Origin: Pyrus communis
Taxonomy: Eukaryota > Streptophyta > Magnoliopsida > Rosales > Rosaceae
Direction of reading: 5' to 3'
Assembly: GCF_963583255.1 (NCBI RefSeq)
Contig: NC_084805.1
Span: 3,861,060 to 3,925,059, forward strand
Length of the DNA: 64,000 nucleotides
Shown here: positions 11,932 through 22,243 of the stretch, piece after piece
How positions within the stretch are numbered: the stretch's first letter is position 1
Layout: each line of letters begins with the position of its first letter
The notes under the pieces: generated by a model
Database searches by the model: none
What the model was told of the DNA's origin: nothing
Seen by the model: only the letters and a program-made list of their open reading frames with translations
Position numbers and translations under genes: made by a program

Positions 11932-14898
11932 ATACGACTTGATTTACCGAATCCAGCATACCTTCACCATCATCATTAGCCCAAAGAACCACCAGCACAT
12001 ACTTAAGCAACGGGATCAAGATTAACGTGTATAGGACTAGCGACATTGCTCCAATAACATCCTCATTTCCATTAATAGGTGCTTTGCTAAACATGACACT
12101 GAATGTATATAATGGACTTGTTCCAACATCACCAAAGACAACCCCAAGGGTCTGAAAAGCAATTATTATTTTCCTTCCAAGACTGAAATCCTGCAATAAA
12201 ATATACATTATTAAGGAAACTTGGTTCAGGTCAATAAATAACTTCATATTTCCCGTAGGTTAATCACAACAATTTTACTCTTAAATTAAGGTCAATAAAA
12301 CAATCTTCCTCACAACCAAGGTCAACACCCGTTCCTCTATATCTCTTTATTGACCTCTCCTTAAAAAACAAAAATATTGATTGGCTCAATCCAAATGTTA
12401 TAAGTATTTTTTTTTGTCACCTAAAACAAATTACTCCTACATTATTATTAGAAATTCTAATCACAATAAGCATGCACATCAGCATGATTCAACAGTTGAG
12501 CAAAAATAAAATTTCTAAATTATAAAAGAAAAGAATAAAGAAACACAGGCAAAGAAGTTTCAAATTTCATTTTGATGAACCGTACCTATGTATAAATTCA
12601 AATTAGAAAACCTGGATACTTTCCTTATGAACTATATGGCAGACAATGAACTAAGGCAGACGACATACTTTAAGGAAAACTAATCTATTAATCCATATTA
12701 GAGAAAAATTCCACTTTCTCCCGTGGCCAAAGATAAGGCAAGTTAACTACTTTTGTGAAGCAAATTTTGGAGTTACCATGAGTTGCCTAGGTAATAGTTC
12801 ATTGTGAAAGTTCAACATACTTGTTGGGTTATGATTACAACTTAAGTTTCTGAATATTAATACCAAGTTGCTAAAAACCTAAAACTCAATGTTCTTCATA
12901 TATGCACAAAGTAACAGATGATTTAAAAAGTAAATTAAACATAAGAACATAACTAAGGTTTCTTCTTGAAAATCACTGAGTAAAAATTTCCTCCTGTCTC
13001 TAGTTGCTGCTATTGTAGGTCTTTTCCAATTCTAACTACTCTACTCCAATTAAATAATGGTCCAAAGGGATTAGAAACATAAAAAGTGAGAAAGGCAATC
13101 TATATTCAGCACTACATAAAAAATCTGCACATTATTTCCCAGAAGAAAAAATGAAGCACACTACCAGCCTTCTAGTATTGAGAATATAAGAAATTGAGAC
13201 TTTATTAAGTAAAAGCTCAATGAGTTACAGAAAGAATAGCATAAGAAATGCCCAGTGGTGGAAAAGAGGTTCACCACCAAGAAAAACCTATTCCAACAAA
13301 AAAAAAAAAAAAAAAAAAAACTTCGAAAACAAATATACAACTCAGCCCCATCTCTGCTTGTGCCACAGTCCAAGAGCTACTGGGCAATAAAGAAATAATA
13401 TAATCAACATTTTCTAATCCATTATTGCACATAGAAAACTAATCTGGTCTCTTACACTAGAAATACCAAAATTTAATGACCCCATCCACGTATACATCTG
13501 TACTTTACTAGGTAACTCAGCCATCCAAAGAAATTGAGATGGTTCAATAAAAGGTTCCGTTTTTGGAGAAGAGTGGATTGAGCATGATTATATTGTCATA
13601 ATTGCTCATCATTTGAAATTTGGAGTTGATGATTTATGACTTGTACTTCCTAATGGTGTATGTGATTCATGAATGAGCGTTCTGTTTTATAAAAAAAAAG
13701 TCACCAATCATCACAAATTCCAAACTTAGAAAGGTAAACAAGTATGCAATTTATGACAATGTAACTTATGTTCACTAAAAGCTGCCATTTTACATTAATG
13801 AATTTCCATACTCCTCTCTATAGTCTATACCCACCCACAACATCATGTAACTGCTCTGAAGTTCTGCTTAGAGATTCAAAATAATCCAACCTTAATGTTT
13901 ACCACAATTACAACATCCGTGTTTACCACAATTACAACATCCGCTACTAATTTACCTTTACAAAGCCACTCATACCTTGGTCATGAGCTCTTAGATAACA
14001 TTCAGAATTTTCTTAATGAAACGGAAAGATCACATAATCCTAAAATTTATATGAAGCGGAAAAAACACATAATCCTAAAATGTATATGGTATAGATGCTT
14101 AGGCAGTTTATTTTATTAGCACCATATTCTACCAGAAATCAAGCTAGCCAAAGAGCACAAAGTAAAAATTAAACTCCACGCTCTGAAAAGTGACAATTTC
14201 TTAACTTGGGTAGGATGCTAAACATGCCTCCTTAGAGCCTAAGCATCAACATTGCAAGACATTCATTAGAACTAAAATAATTATTAAAAACAGGGTTAAT
14301 AAAACCAACAAATCCAGCTTCACGTGTACAGTCAATCGCGATTGTAACACGTCTATATACGCACCCGATAATTGTCCAATAAGTGAATCTCCCAAAACGA
14401 AAACTAACTACAAAGCTACACAGGATGTATCACGTATGTATAATGTACGTATGCAGCACAACATGATAGGAAAGTAAAGTGGCTACAAGCATTGATCTAC
14501 ATCACACAAAGCAATGCTGAACGAGCGAGGCTACTCGACCGAATCCAGAAATGCAAGTCTTAAGCTCACGACAAAGTAAATAGTAAAAGTGAGAGATTGG
14601 GAGTTTGAAGCACCTCATATTCGTTTCTGTGAGCGCCGGGGACCTCGAGCGCTTCGACGTCAAAGGAATCCACGCGAGGGCCAGTGCGAATCAAGCGCTG
14701 CTCAGCATTATCGTCCTCCTCTTCATCATCCTCCGAATCGAGAACCGTCCGACGCATCGCATCTTCCTCCGTATCCGCATCCTCGTCGTCGACTTCGGAG
14801 TCGTCCTCGTCCTGAAAGACCCACCGCGACTCGATGGAATCCATGGACGCCAGTCCGCCATTGATCTCGCCCCTGTCGGGACCTTCCTCCTCCTCCAT
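5061..14898 (-). CDS. KUP7: KUP/HAK/KT potassium transporter, KUP7-like
   Basis: Ten exons on the minus strand: 14614-14898, 11962-12190, 11553-11801, 11301-11351, 10726-10986, 9440-9492, 9193-9307, 8729-8983, 5879-6401, 5061-5601. They sum to 2562 nt (853 aa); Arabidopsis KUP7 is 858 aa. All junctions are GT-AG and keep phase. Residues 1-95 are an acidic cytosolic N-terminus ([16 protein letters not shown] phrase, then [19 protein letters not shown]). The family hallmark GDVGTSPLY lies in the first membrane helix (exon 2). Further helix blocks include [40 protein letters not shown] and the Thr/Ser-rich [16 protein letters not shown]. The long cytosolic tail in exon 10 ends [11 protein letters not shown], as in KUP5/KUP7. 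Role: proton-coupled or channel-like K+ transport at the plasma membrane. Adenylate cyclase activity has been reported for the Arabidopsis KUP5/KUP7 cytosolic N-terminus, but I did not confirm a centre here. No break was seen in the coding exons. Confidence 0.95.
7110..8330 (-). mobile_element. 5'-truncated LINE in KUP7 intron 8
   Basis: The minus strand encodes a reverse-transcriptase fragment with [20 protein letters not shown] and the catalytic-site motif FADDIVLI (frame 7844-8197), then the downstream zinc-binding/C-terminal region in other frames (7385-7675). The 3' tail is a CAA/TTG-type tail at about 7110. The element is flanked by a perfect 23-bp direct repeat beginning ATAACTATCTTAT at 7087-7109 and 8331-8353, a target-site duplication typical of target-primed reverse transcription. 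It lies in sense orientation to KUP7. Frameshifts and the 127-bp duplication at 7734-7987 show that it is dead. Confidence 0.92.
7734..7987 (-). repeat. 127-bp tandem duplication inside the LINE
   Basis: Positions 7734-7860 and 7861-7987 are near-identical direct copies, differing at a few bases (for example CTTATTCGAAA against CTTAGGCGAAA). The unit encodes the reverse-transcriptase segment around [20 protein letters not shown], so the domain is duplicated and not functional. Confidence 0.92.
12191..14613 (-). other. KUP7 intron 1 (2.4 kb)
   Basis: A long first intron with no supported coding sequence. A 24-base A run near 13297-13320 and short AT-rich repeats are present. A 23-base near-duplication (around GTTTACCACAATTACAACAT) occurs at 13897-13942. 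Long first introns in plants often carry expression signals; none can be named here. Confidence 0.6.
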
Positions 14899-15490
14899 CG
14901 ATCAATGACAACAACTGTAGAGTGTGCGTAATTGTGAAGAGGGACTAGGATTGGGGAATGGTGGAGTGGAATTTTGTGGGGGAGGGTGATTGGATGGGAG
15001 GAAAGTGATGGAAAATTGTAGGGTTTGGCATATGTGGAAAATTGGGGAAAATTGGAATGAAATTTTTTTTTTGGTGAATTTTAAGGAAATTGTTGGGGGA
15101 ATTTGGTTCTTTTTGGCTAAATATGGGGTTCAGCTTCAACATCTCAGTTTCTCACGCTACGAGCTTAAACTGGAGAATGTTAAATTGTGTATTAGCTGGC
15201 GATAGACCATCTTTCTTTTAACTGCTTGCCAGTTGCTGTATGCATGTCCGGTCCAGATTCCAATGTATCCGGCCGGTTCAAACTGGTTTAGATTTGCGCT
15301 GCGTCAGGCCGGTCCAAGGAGCGACGTCCAAACTGGTAACTTTCATCATGAAACTTTTATAAATAACTAATTTCTTTTTTAAATGTTCAAATTTTCATAT
15401 TATTTAGTTCATGTTTCTCGCTTGATAACCAGTGAACTTTTAAAAAACGTAAATTGACTTTTGGCACTTCTTTAAAATCCACCACCATTA
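14899..15490. other. KUP7 5' flank and spacer to the Harbinger element
   Basis: Holds the KUP7 promoter and 5' UTR reading leftward. The first ~230 bases are purine-rich on the plus strand (pyrimidine-rich in the KUP7 sense), as is common in plant leaders. The sequence ends with the TTA target site (15488-15490) of the transposon to the right. No other gene is seen. Confidence 0.55.
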
Positions 15491-16230
15491 GAGCATTCCC
15501 ACAGTTGGGAATTACTCGGGGGACAGGCTCCAAAACAATGGCCCGAGAGCCGGTGGAAGGCCTCCAGCGTGACCCAACCCGGTGGAAGGGGGAAGCTCGA
15601 GCAAAGGGCCCGTGAGGGATTGCCAGCCCTTGAGCCCGAGGTGGGGGTGACGCAATGCTGACGCCAGGGTGGCGTCAGCGCATTATTTTATTTTTTTTTG
15701 TGTCAGGTGCGTGCACCCCACCCACGCGTGGGGGCGCGTCCCGACACAAAAGTCAGAAAAAAAAATCAAATGTCAGTTACCGTTGGGAAGCCACGTGGCT
15801 TCCCACGGTGCGTTAGATCCTAACGGTCACTTAATGTGGACCGTTAGATCTCAACGGAAAAAAAAAATCAGATTTAATATCCACCGTTCGATCTGAGATC
15901 AACGGTGGATATTAAAATGCTTTATAAATTAAAAAATAAATGAAAAAATAGTTTTAAAAATCTGAAAAGTTACCGTTGTGACACGTGGCACAATCTGGCG
16001 CGTTGGAATTCAAATTTTTTTAAATCCAACGGCAGAGATTAATTAATTGAATAAAATTTTTAAAAAAATTCAAAAAAATATCTGAAAAATCTGAAAATTT
16101 TTTTTTTTACTTTTCTATAAATACCTTCTCATTATCATCTACCTTACACAACAATTTCATATTTTCTCAACTACTTTCAATCATATTCCTTTCTTTGTCT
16201 CAAAGTTTGAATCCATTTTTTTTCAACAAA

Positions 16231-16512
16231 ATGACCACTGGTGCAGGTACGAATTGGTCGCTTATTGAAGATGTTGCGTTATGTACTAGCTGGGTTGAAG
16301 TTACCCATAGTTCGCTTACGGGTAATGAGATGCAGTTGCGAGAAATGTGGAGTCTTATTCATACCAGTTTTCTTGAGAAAATTGGTGGGAAAAGAACCAA
16401 AGAATCGATGTCCAGTCGTTGGAAATTATTTAGCCAATCGTTTAGTACGTGGAGAGACGCTTTGGCACAAGCTAGTAGTAATATTCGAAGTGGAGAAAAT
16501 TACTCGGATCAG
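16231..16512 (+). CDS. PIF/Harbinger ORF1 fragment (Myb/SANT-like DNA-binding domain), exon 1
   Basis: An open 94-codon exon begins at ATG 16231 and ends at a splice donor (CAG|GTAAC at 16512/16513). It encodes a Trp-containing Myb/SANT-like helix region (NWSLIEDVALCTSWVEV, then MWSLIHTSFLEK, SMSSRWKLFSQSFSTW), the hallmark of the ORF1 protein of plant PIF/Harbinger elements, which helps the transposase bind and enter the nucleus. No following ORF1 exon was found before the LTR insertion or after it, so the gene is truncated. Similar plant host proteins exist, but the flanking inverted repeats favour a transposon origin. Confidence 0.8.
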
Positions 16513-16679
16513 GTAACAATTTATTATTTATTGTTACTTATTTGTTACATTATAATTATGTTGTTTGTATTATTTATTTATTTGTTTGTTTGTATTATTT
16601 ATTTACTAAACTTGGAACTCTACATATAAATATATATATATATATATATATATTTGTTACTTATATATATATGTATATA

Positions 16680-16961
16680 TTTGCTAGTTACTTATTTTCA
16701 TTAAAATTATTTATTTGTTATTTATTTTCATTATTTACTAAACTTGAAGCCTTCTTACTTATTTTCATTATATTTGCTAGTTACTTATTTTCATTAAAAT
16801 TATTTATTTGTTACTTATTTTCATTATTTACTAAACTTGAAGCCTTCTTACTTATTTTCATTATATTTGTTACTTATATATATATGTATATATTTGCTAG
16901 TTACTTATTTTCATTAAAATTATTTATTTGTTACTTATTTTCATTATTTACTAAACTTGAA
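16680..16961 (+). repeat. AT-rich tandem repeats of about 90 bp
   Basis: A unit beginning TTTGCTAGTTACTTATTTTC and running through CTAAACTTGAAGCCTTC is repeated about three times with small changes, interspersed with TATATATA runs. The array resumes after the solo LTR (19269-19435), showing that the LTR landed inside it. The open 214-codon frame that crosses it is a by-product of the repeat. Confidence 0.8.
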
Positions 16962-19263
16962 TGTGACATCCCGTCCCGAGATTATAAAAACGTATGTGTG
17001 AATTTACCTTTTTTTACCCCTAGTTCGTTACATTTACGTTTAGTGTTGTTTTGTGTGGTGTGGCATGTGTTGGACCACACACACTGTCTCTATCTCTCCC
17101 GTGATTCCCTCTCCCTCTGTCTCTTTTCTGTCACTTCTCTCTCTCTCTCCCCGAGTCCTCCATCATTCTTCTTCTTCCTTCTGTAAACGTACGGACAACA
17201 CACCACTCACCCAAACCTTAGTGGATCGAGGAAACTAAGGGCATTTTTGAATTCGTGAAGCTCGTGCGAGTACAACCATACCATTTTCAGGTGAGAAATC
17301 CTTCGTTTTCATGTCGATTCGAGGTGGTCCGATTTATGTACTGTTCATGCAAACCTTAAACTAGCATGTTTTTGGACTTTTGAAGCTTGTAGATGTCTTA
17401 GTGAGGTCTCAAGGAGCCTCGGAGTGCTTCGTTGGACGAGTTTGGACGTCGGGAAAGCTTGGTTCAAATTTGGCCGGAGCTTTCGAGGCTTTTTCCGGCG
17501 AATCCACGGCGAGTTAGGGGTCGAGGCAGGTATGGATGTGTTCGTCTCGTCAATACCTTCATTTTGATATAAAGTACGTCGAAAATGGTTAAGAAATGAA
17601 GAAGTTATGACACTTTGAAGTTTACCCAGAAATTCCGGCAAAACACCCACCTCCGGCGAAACCAGTCCGGCGACGCGAGGAAGAAGACGCGCGCGTGGGC
17701 AGCGCGTATACAGGGCTCGTGAGGGCGCGTGAGAGCTCCAAATTGAGTTCTAAAAATTGTCACGTGTTCGTGACGTCGTGTAGATCACCGTGGTATATTC
17801 ACACACCCAAATTGAGTAACGTATGAGAAAGTTATTGACGAATGTTTGTGTATGTGCGTTTAAATGATGATTTTATAATTATTCTTTTATAGGTGAAACT
17901 TGTACGGACGACGAATGTAACCAAACTAGGCGTGAGGGTTATGACCCGGCTACTTATCAGTGAGTGGGCAGTTATTTTTCAGTATATATATACGTATGCT
18001 TGACGTATTTACCAGAAAACGTATTTTAAAAGAAATACGAATTAAATATCCTGTCATATATGCATCATATTTTAATATGTGCATTACCATAATTATGCAT
18101 ACTGTTGCATGGTGCTGAGGAGATCCAGGTAAGCTACATTTGATATACATTTGATATACATTTGATATACGTATGAAATACGTTTAGAATACGATTGAAA
18201 TACTATGGAAATACAAATGAAATATGATTGAAATATAATTGAGATGCGATTTTGACATGATCGAGATATGTTTGTTATATGATTGAGATATAAAGAATGA
18301 TATGATAGAGATGTGATTGAGAGCTCATAACCTGCACCCCCGGTGTTAGTGCTCCCGCCCTGAGCAGGGCACAGTCCTTCACGTGATGTTCACCTCCCGC
18401 ACCCCATGCTCAGCTTGGATCCAAGCTAGGTGCACAGGCTTGTCGTACATACCACATTAGGTGGTTCCGACTCGTAGGTGACCCGCGATTATTCGCACAG
18501 CCTTCACGTGATCGTAGCACTAGAGCGTATATATACGTTACACCCAGACCTGTCGTACAGACCACTTTAGGTGGTTCCGACTCGTGGTCAGGTTTAGTTG
18601 TTCAGTTATTGAGTTTGAGATTATGAGCTATATATGCAGCCGAGGGCTGAGTTGATTGTGATGAGATGATTATGAACTATATATGCAACCGAGGGCTGAG
18701 TTGATTATGAGCTATATATGCAGTCGATAACTGAGTTGATTATGATGAGTTAATTATGAGTTATATATGCAGCCGAGGGCTGAGTTGATTAGAATGAAAG
18801 AGTATGAGCTATGTTTATAGCCGAATGTTGAGTTGATTATATGTTATTCCATCATATTCACATAGAGATGATGAGCATTTTGTTATGATACTTGGCATGA
18901 CATACATTCATATTGTCTAGCATAATTTGAGATATATTACGTATATGAGTATATACTTTATTTCTGGGAAACTATACTTGTTTTACGGCGAGGGGTTAGT
19001 ATATTCAAAGAGAAAAGAAGGTTCTGAATAAGTTTGTTTTGCTGACCCACTCAACTTTGTTTTGCGCCCCTCCAGGTTTAAGATATCAGAGCTTGGTGGC
19101 TACGAGGAATCCAACGGTGTTCTGACAGAATGGACAAAAATTAGGACTCACCTTTGGGTGTTTCATCTTAGAAATTGTATCTTTAAAGCTTCCGTACTGT
19201 GTAAATGGTTACGTCACTCTCACGTGACGGCCAGCATGCCCTCCTTCGGGACGGGGTGTGTCA
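16962..19263 (+). mobile_element. Solo LTR of a Ty3/Gypsy-like retrotransposon (2302 bp)
   Basis: Begins TGTGACATCCCGTCCCGAG and ends CGGGACGGGGTGTGTCA, with TG...CA termini. It is flanked by the perfect 5-bp target duplication TTGAA (16957-16961 and 19264-19268). No gag-pol, primer-binding site or second LTR is present, so this is a solo LTR left by recombination between the two LTRs. The long LTR and its terminal sequence suggest the Tekay/Del-type chromoviruses; that family call is tentative. Confidence 0.92.
18430..18850 (+). repeat. Direct repeats inside the solo LTR
   Basis: The phrase GGTGGTTCCGACTCGT, preceded by TGTCGTACA.ACCAC, occurs twice (about 18443-18477 and 18560-18595). Downstream, TATATATGCAGCCGAGGGCTG followed by AGTTGATTATGA recurs five or so times between 18620 and 18840, with units of about 40-65 bases. 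Such arrays are common in the U3 region of long plant LTRs. Confidence 0.8.
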
Positions 19264-19299
19264 TTGAAGCCTTCTTACTTATTTTCATTATATTTGTTA

Positions 19300-19338
<39 letters not shown>

Positions 19339-19666
19339 ATATTTGCTAGTTACTTATTTTCAATATAATTATTTATTTGTTACTTATTTTCATTATTTAC
19401 TAAACTTGAAGCCTTCTTACTTATTTTCATTATTAAAGTCCATCGTTCTAATTAAAAGTCCTTTACATAAACATAAACATAAAAAAAATACATAAACATA
19501 ACATAAACATACTAAGAATTACATAAACATAAACATAAAAAAATTACATAAACATAAACATACTAAGAATTACATATACTAAGAATTACATAAACATACC
19601 AAATAATAAAACACACCAAATAAAATAACATAAACATACCAAATTAAAAAAAAACACTAAATGAAC

Positions 19667-20223
19667 TTAATTATCTTCAGTTTGTTTCAATGCCCACTGG
19701 TGCTCTATCAAGTCAATTTGTCGGGCATTGTGCATGTCTGGCATTTGAAATGCAGTATATCGTTGAATGAGCCTTTCATTGTAACGTCCATCCCTTTGTA
19801 ATGGCTCATGTTGCACGGGCTCATCGGTGGCGTCATGAGCACAATATATACGTGTTCTTGAATTGTTCATCGGGTCTGGCTCATATTCATCAACGGCTTC
19901 ATAATCGTACTAATGTACGTATCAGGGAATGCACTATTAGGAACAAAATAATCATCCAAGAGTTCCATACCTCGTCGTTGCCTGCTTCTATCAAGGTTTC
20001 CGGAACGGCTGGACCTGCAGATTTGAGCCGCAGCTTGGATGACTCGACGAGAATGTGAGGTTCTGCCCCTTCTTACTTCGTCATTTCTCATTTGACGCTC
20101 CTCATCCTCTTCCCTCTCATTTCTTACCCTCTGGTGATTGAAGATTGCTTCAGATTCGTTAAACAATTCTTCCTCTTCCTGATTGTATTCCCACGTCATC
20201 CTTGAGGAAGAAGAAGAAGACAT
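19667..20223 (-). pseudogene. PIF/Harbinger transposase with the catalytic core deleted
   Basis: The minus strand starts at ATG 20223 with a Ser-rich and acidic N-terminus, then SRQRRGMELLDDYFVPNSAF, which resembles the N-terminus of plant PIF transposases. After about residue 104 the sequence jumps, near 19912, to a C-terminal segment (YEAVDEYEPDP, then DLIEHQWAL, ending at 19667) in a different frame. The DDE nuclease domain between them is absent. This internal deletion explains why the element is non-autonomous. Confidence 0.8.
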
Positions 20224-20385
20224 TGAAAGAAAGCAACAGAAACTATGAATAATGATACAGATTTTTGTGAATAAGGAAGCAGAAACTATGAATAATGATA
20301 GAGATCTTGAGAATTTTGGTGTGAGATTTGTGAGGATGGATGGTGGATTATATAGAGGATTCAGAAAGGATTAGGTTCTGCATAA

Positions 20386-20640
20386 TGCCACGTGGCATGC
20401 CGTCATTCGTTACAAATCTGATGGAAATCTATCCTCAAAGATTGTGAACAGATTATGACACGTGGCATGCCGTCATTCGTTAAAAATCTGATGGAAATCT
20501 ATCCTCAAATATTGTGAACCGATTATGACACGTGGCGCGACGTGATTGGTTAATAATTTTATCAGAAATCCATCACCAATAATTGTATTATTTTGTATTA
20601 TTTAATAATACTTCGGATAATGACACGTGGCGCAACGAGA
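20386..20640 (+). repeat. Subterminal 70-bp repeats with CACGTG palindromes
   Basis: CACGTG occurs at 20389, 20459, 20529 and 20624 in the context (T)GACACGTGGC, with the first three exactly 70 bases apart and the surrounding bases shared. On the left side of the same transposon, CACGTG occurs at 15792 and 15982. Repeated subterminal motifs are typical transposase-binding sites. CACGTG is also the plant G-box. Confidence 0.82.
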
Positions 20641-20875
20641 ACGATTAAAAATCTTATCCGATATTACAATTAAAATTATTTTGTATTATTTTATAAAAAA
20701 AAAAAATACTAATATTTTATTGCCTATTGCCAGGGCTATTGAAGTGCAACGGTGGAGATGCAAATTCTATTGCCAGGGCTACTTACTGTTTATTAAGGGC
20801 AGTTACTGTTCATTAGGTGGATTGAATAGTGTATTGCCAGGGGGGAGGGCTCCAACGCTGGAGTTGCTCTTATAG

Positions 20876-21085
20876 GCTGGTTTAGTATTGTTGTACTTTA
20901 AAAAAAAAAAAACTGTTTTTGCTGTGCTGTGAAAATAAGCTTATTCTTACTGCTTCACATTTTCAACTTTTTTTTCATCCAAAATTGTGAAAATAAATTG
21001 TTTTTAAGTGTTTATCAAACATCTTTTTGAACTCTAGCGCTTTTTATACTCACTTTTTATAAAAGTACGTCAATACCAAACCAGC
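20876..21085. mobile_element. 210-bp MITE with 24-bp inverted repeats
   Basis: The left end GCTGGTTTAGTATTGTTGTA is matched in reverse complement at the right end by GCTGGTTTGGTATTGACGTA. The middle is AT-rich with A and T runs. It sits three bases past the right target site of the Harbinger element. The target duplication could not be fixed, so the superfamily (hAT or other) is open. Confidence 0.72.
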
Positions 21086-21305
21086 ATTTAATTATTTTAT
21101 TTTTCCTCCGAGTCATGCAAGTTTGATTCATGGGCCGCTCTATAACATCGACTCATCTAAGTGCTCAAAGTGATGTTTTCACCTTCTTGAGTGGATCACA
21201 AGGCAAAGATGAGCAAACTTTGGATGTCTGTATTGAGTATTAGAACAATTAGGAATTAATTGGCTGAATAACAGTTAAAGGGGTGAAAATTAGCAATGGT
21301 CTGTA

Positions 21306-21828
21306 ATGACAAATTTTACAACTTTCGTGAAGAGTTTAATTTTGAAATTCGCTATTATAATCATATAAATCATAGATCAAAAGTTAACCGTTGATTGTTG
21401 TTCACATTTACGCTTCAATTTTCTCATTAAATTTTGTTTTTTTTTTTTCGGATTTTCTTTTCTGAAAACATGATCTATTAGAGGATGCAGGAAGATGAAC
21501 GGTTTGGATCGTTGATATTATGTTCAGAGTTTTACAGTTAGTGAAAATATTGCTTGATGTTTATAAAGTTTCTACAAACTATATGATATCAACTCATATT
21601 TCAGTTAACCGCAAATATCAAAACGTGATATCAAAGATCTAAACTGTTCATCTTCTTACATTCGCCAGATGATCATGTTTTCAAAAAATAAAATTTAAAA
21701 AATAAAATTCAGGAAGAAGATTAAAGCGTAAATGACAAACTACGGTTAAATATAAATTTAAGGTTTATGGATTAAAGTGTTGGATTTTGAAGCTGACTTC
21801 TTCATGAAAGTTGTAAAGTTTGTCACTA
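21306..21828. mobile_element. Long foldback element (~520 bp)
   Basis: Two arms of about 200-250 bases are reverse complements of each other with mismatches. The left arm starts TGACAAATTTTACAACTTTC and the right arm ends with the complement (GAAAGTTGTAAAGTTTGTCA). Near the centre, GATGAACGGTTTGGATC faces GATCTAAACTGTTCATC. This is a foldback or MITE-type DNA transposon. A transcript would form a long hairpin. Confidence 0.78.
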
Positions 21829-22243
21829 TGAGTGATTGTATATTCTTTTTTTACATTTTTTACACTTCTACAATAATTATTATTAATTTTGCCCTCAAAT
21901 AATTATATGAATAAATACATAATATAATATTAATAATATTGGTAGGTACGGTATATCACCGTTACTGGTTTTGGATACTAGTACCATACCGAAACAGTAT
22001 GGTATGATACAAATACTGTACCATTACCAATTGATACAAATTTTTGGTAATAATTTGATATGATATGGTTGGTAGGACGGTTGGTATGGTAATTTGGTAA
22101 AAATTTCCCCTTCCAGCGGCACCAGTTAGACAGGATTATCACTGTTTCATTTTTAATGGGCCGAGCCATACAGCCCACAGATTTGCTCATCCTAAATCCT
22201 CCTAATCTGCTCGCTCTCTCTGTGTCTCTCTGAGTGAGTCGAA
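21829..22243. other. CLPP6 upstream region
   Basis: AT-rich sequence. Positions 21940-22090 contain many variants of GGTATGGTA and its complement, a self-complementary low-complexity block. The last ~40 bases are CT-rich (TCTCTCTGTGTCTCTCTG), as expected for a plant 5' leader. The promoter of CLPP6 should lie here. Confidence 0.5.

Larger units (their letters stand above)
15491..20869. mobile_element. Internally deleted PIF/Harbinger transposon
   Basis: Terminal inverted repeats start GAGCATTCCCACAGTTGGG on the left and GAGCAACTCCAGCGTTGGAG on the right (reverse complement). They are flanked by the 3-bp target duplication TTA (15488-15490 and 20870-20872) typical of PIF/Harbinger. Inside are a Myb/SANT-like ORF1 fragment on plus (16231-16512) and transposase fragments on minus (19667-20223), the two-gene layout of this superfamily. 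A 2.3-kb solo LTR (16962-19263) is nested in it. Without that LTR and its 5-bp target duplication the element is about 3.1 kb. The catalytic core of the transposase is missing, so it cannot move on its own. Confidence 0.9.

Noticed and set aside
14605..14931. Open frames on the plus strand opposite KUP7 exon 1
   Set aside because: They are the antisense shadow of the acidic KUP7 N-terminus; the minus-strand reading matches a known family and is in phase with nine further exons.
16542..17186. 214-codon open frame with repeated FASYLFSLKLFICYLFSLFTKLE-like peptides
   Set aside because: It runs through AT-rich tandem repeats and into the solo LTR. The repeated peptide reflects the DNA repeat, with no domain or homologue recognised.
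18600..18850. Spaced repeats that could suggest a CRISPR-like or satellite array
   Set aside because: Units vary in length and sequence, lie wholly within an LTR with clear ends, and the surrounding genes are plant nuclear genes.
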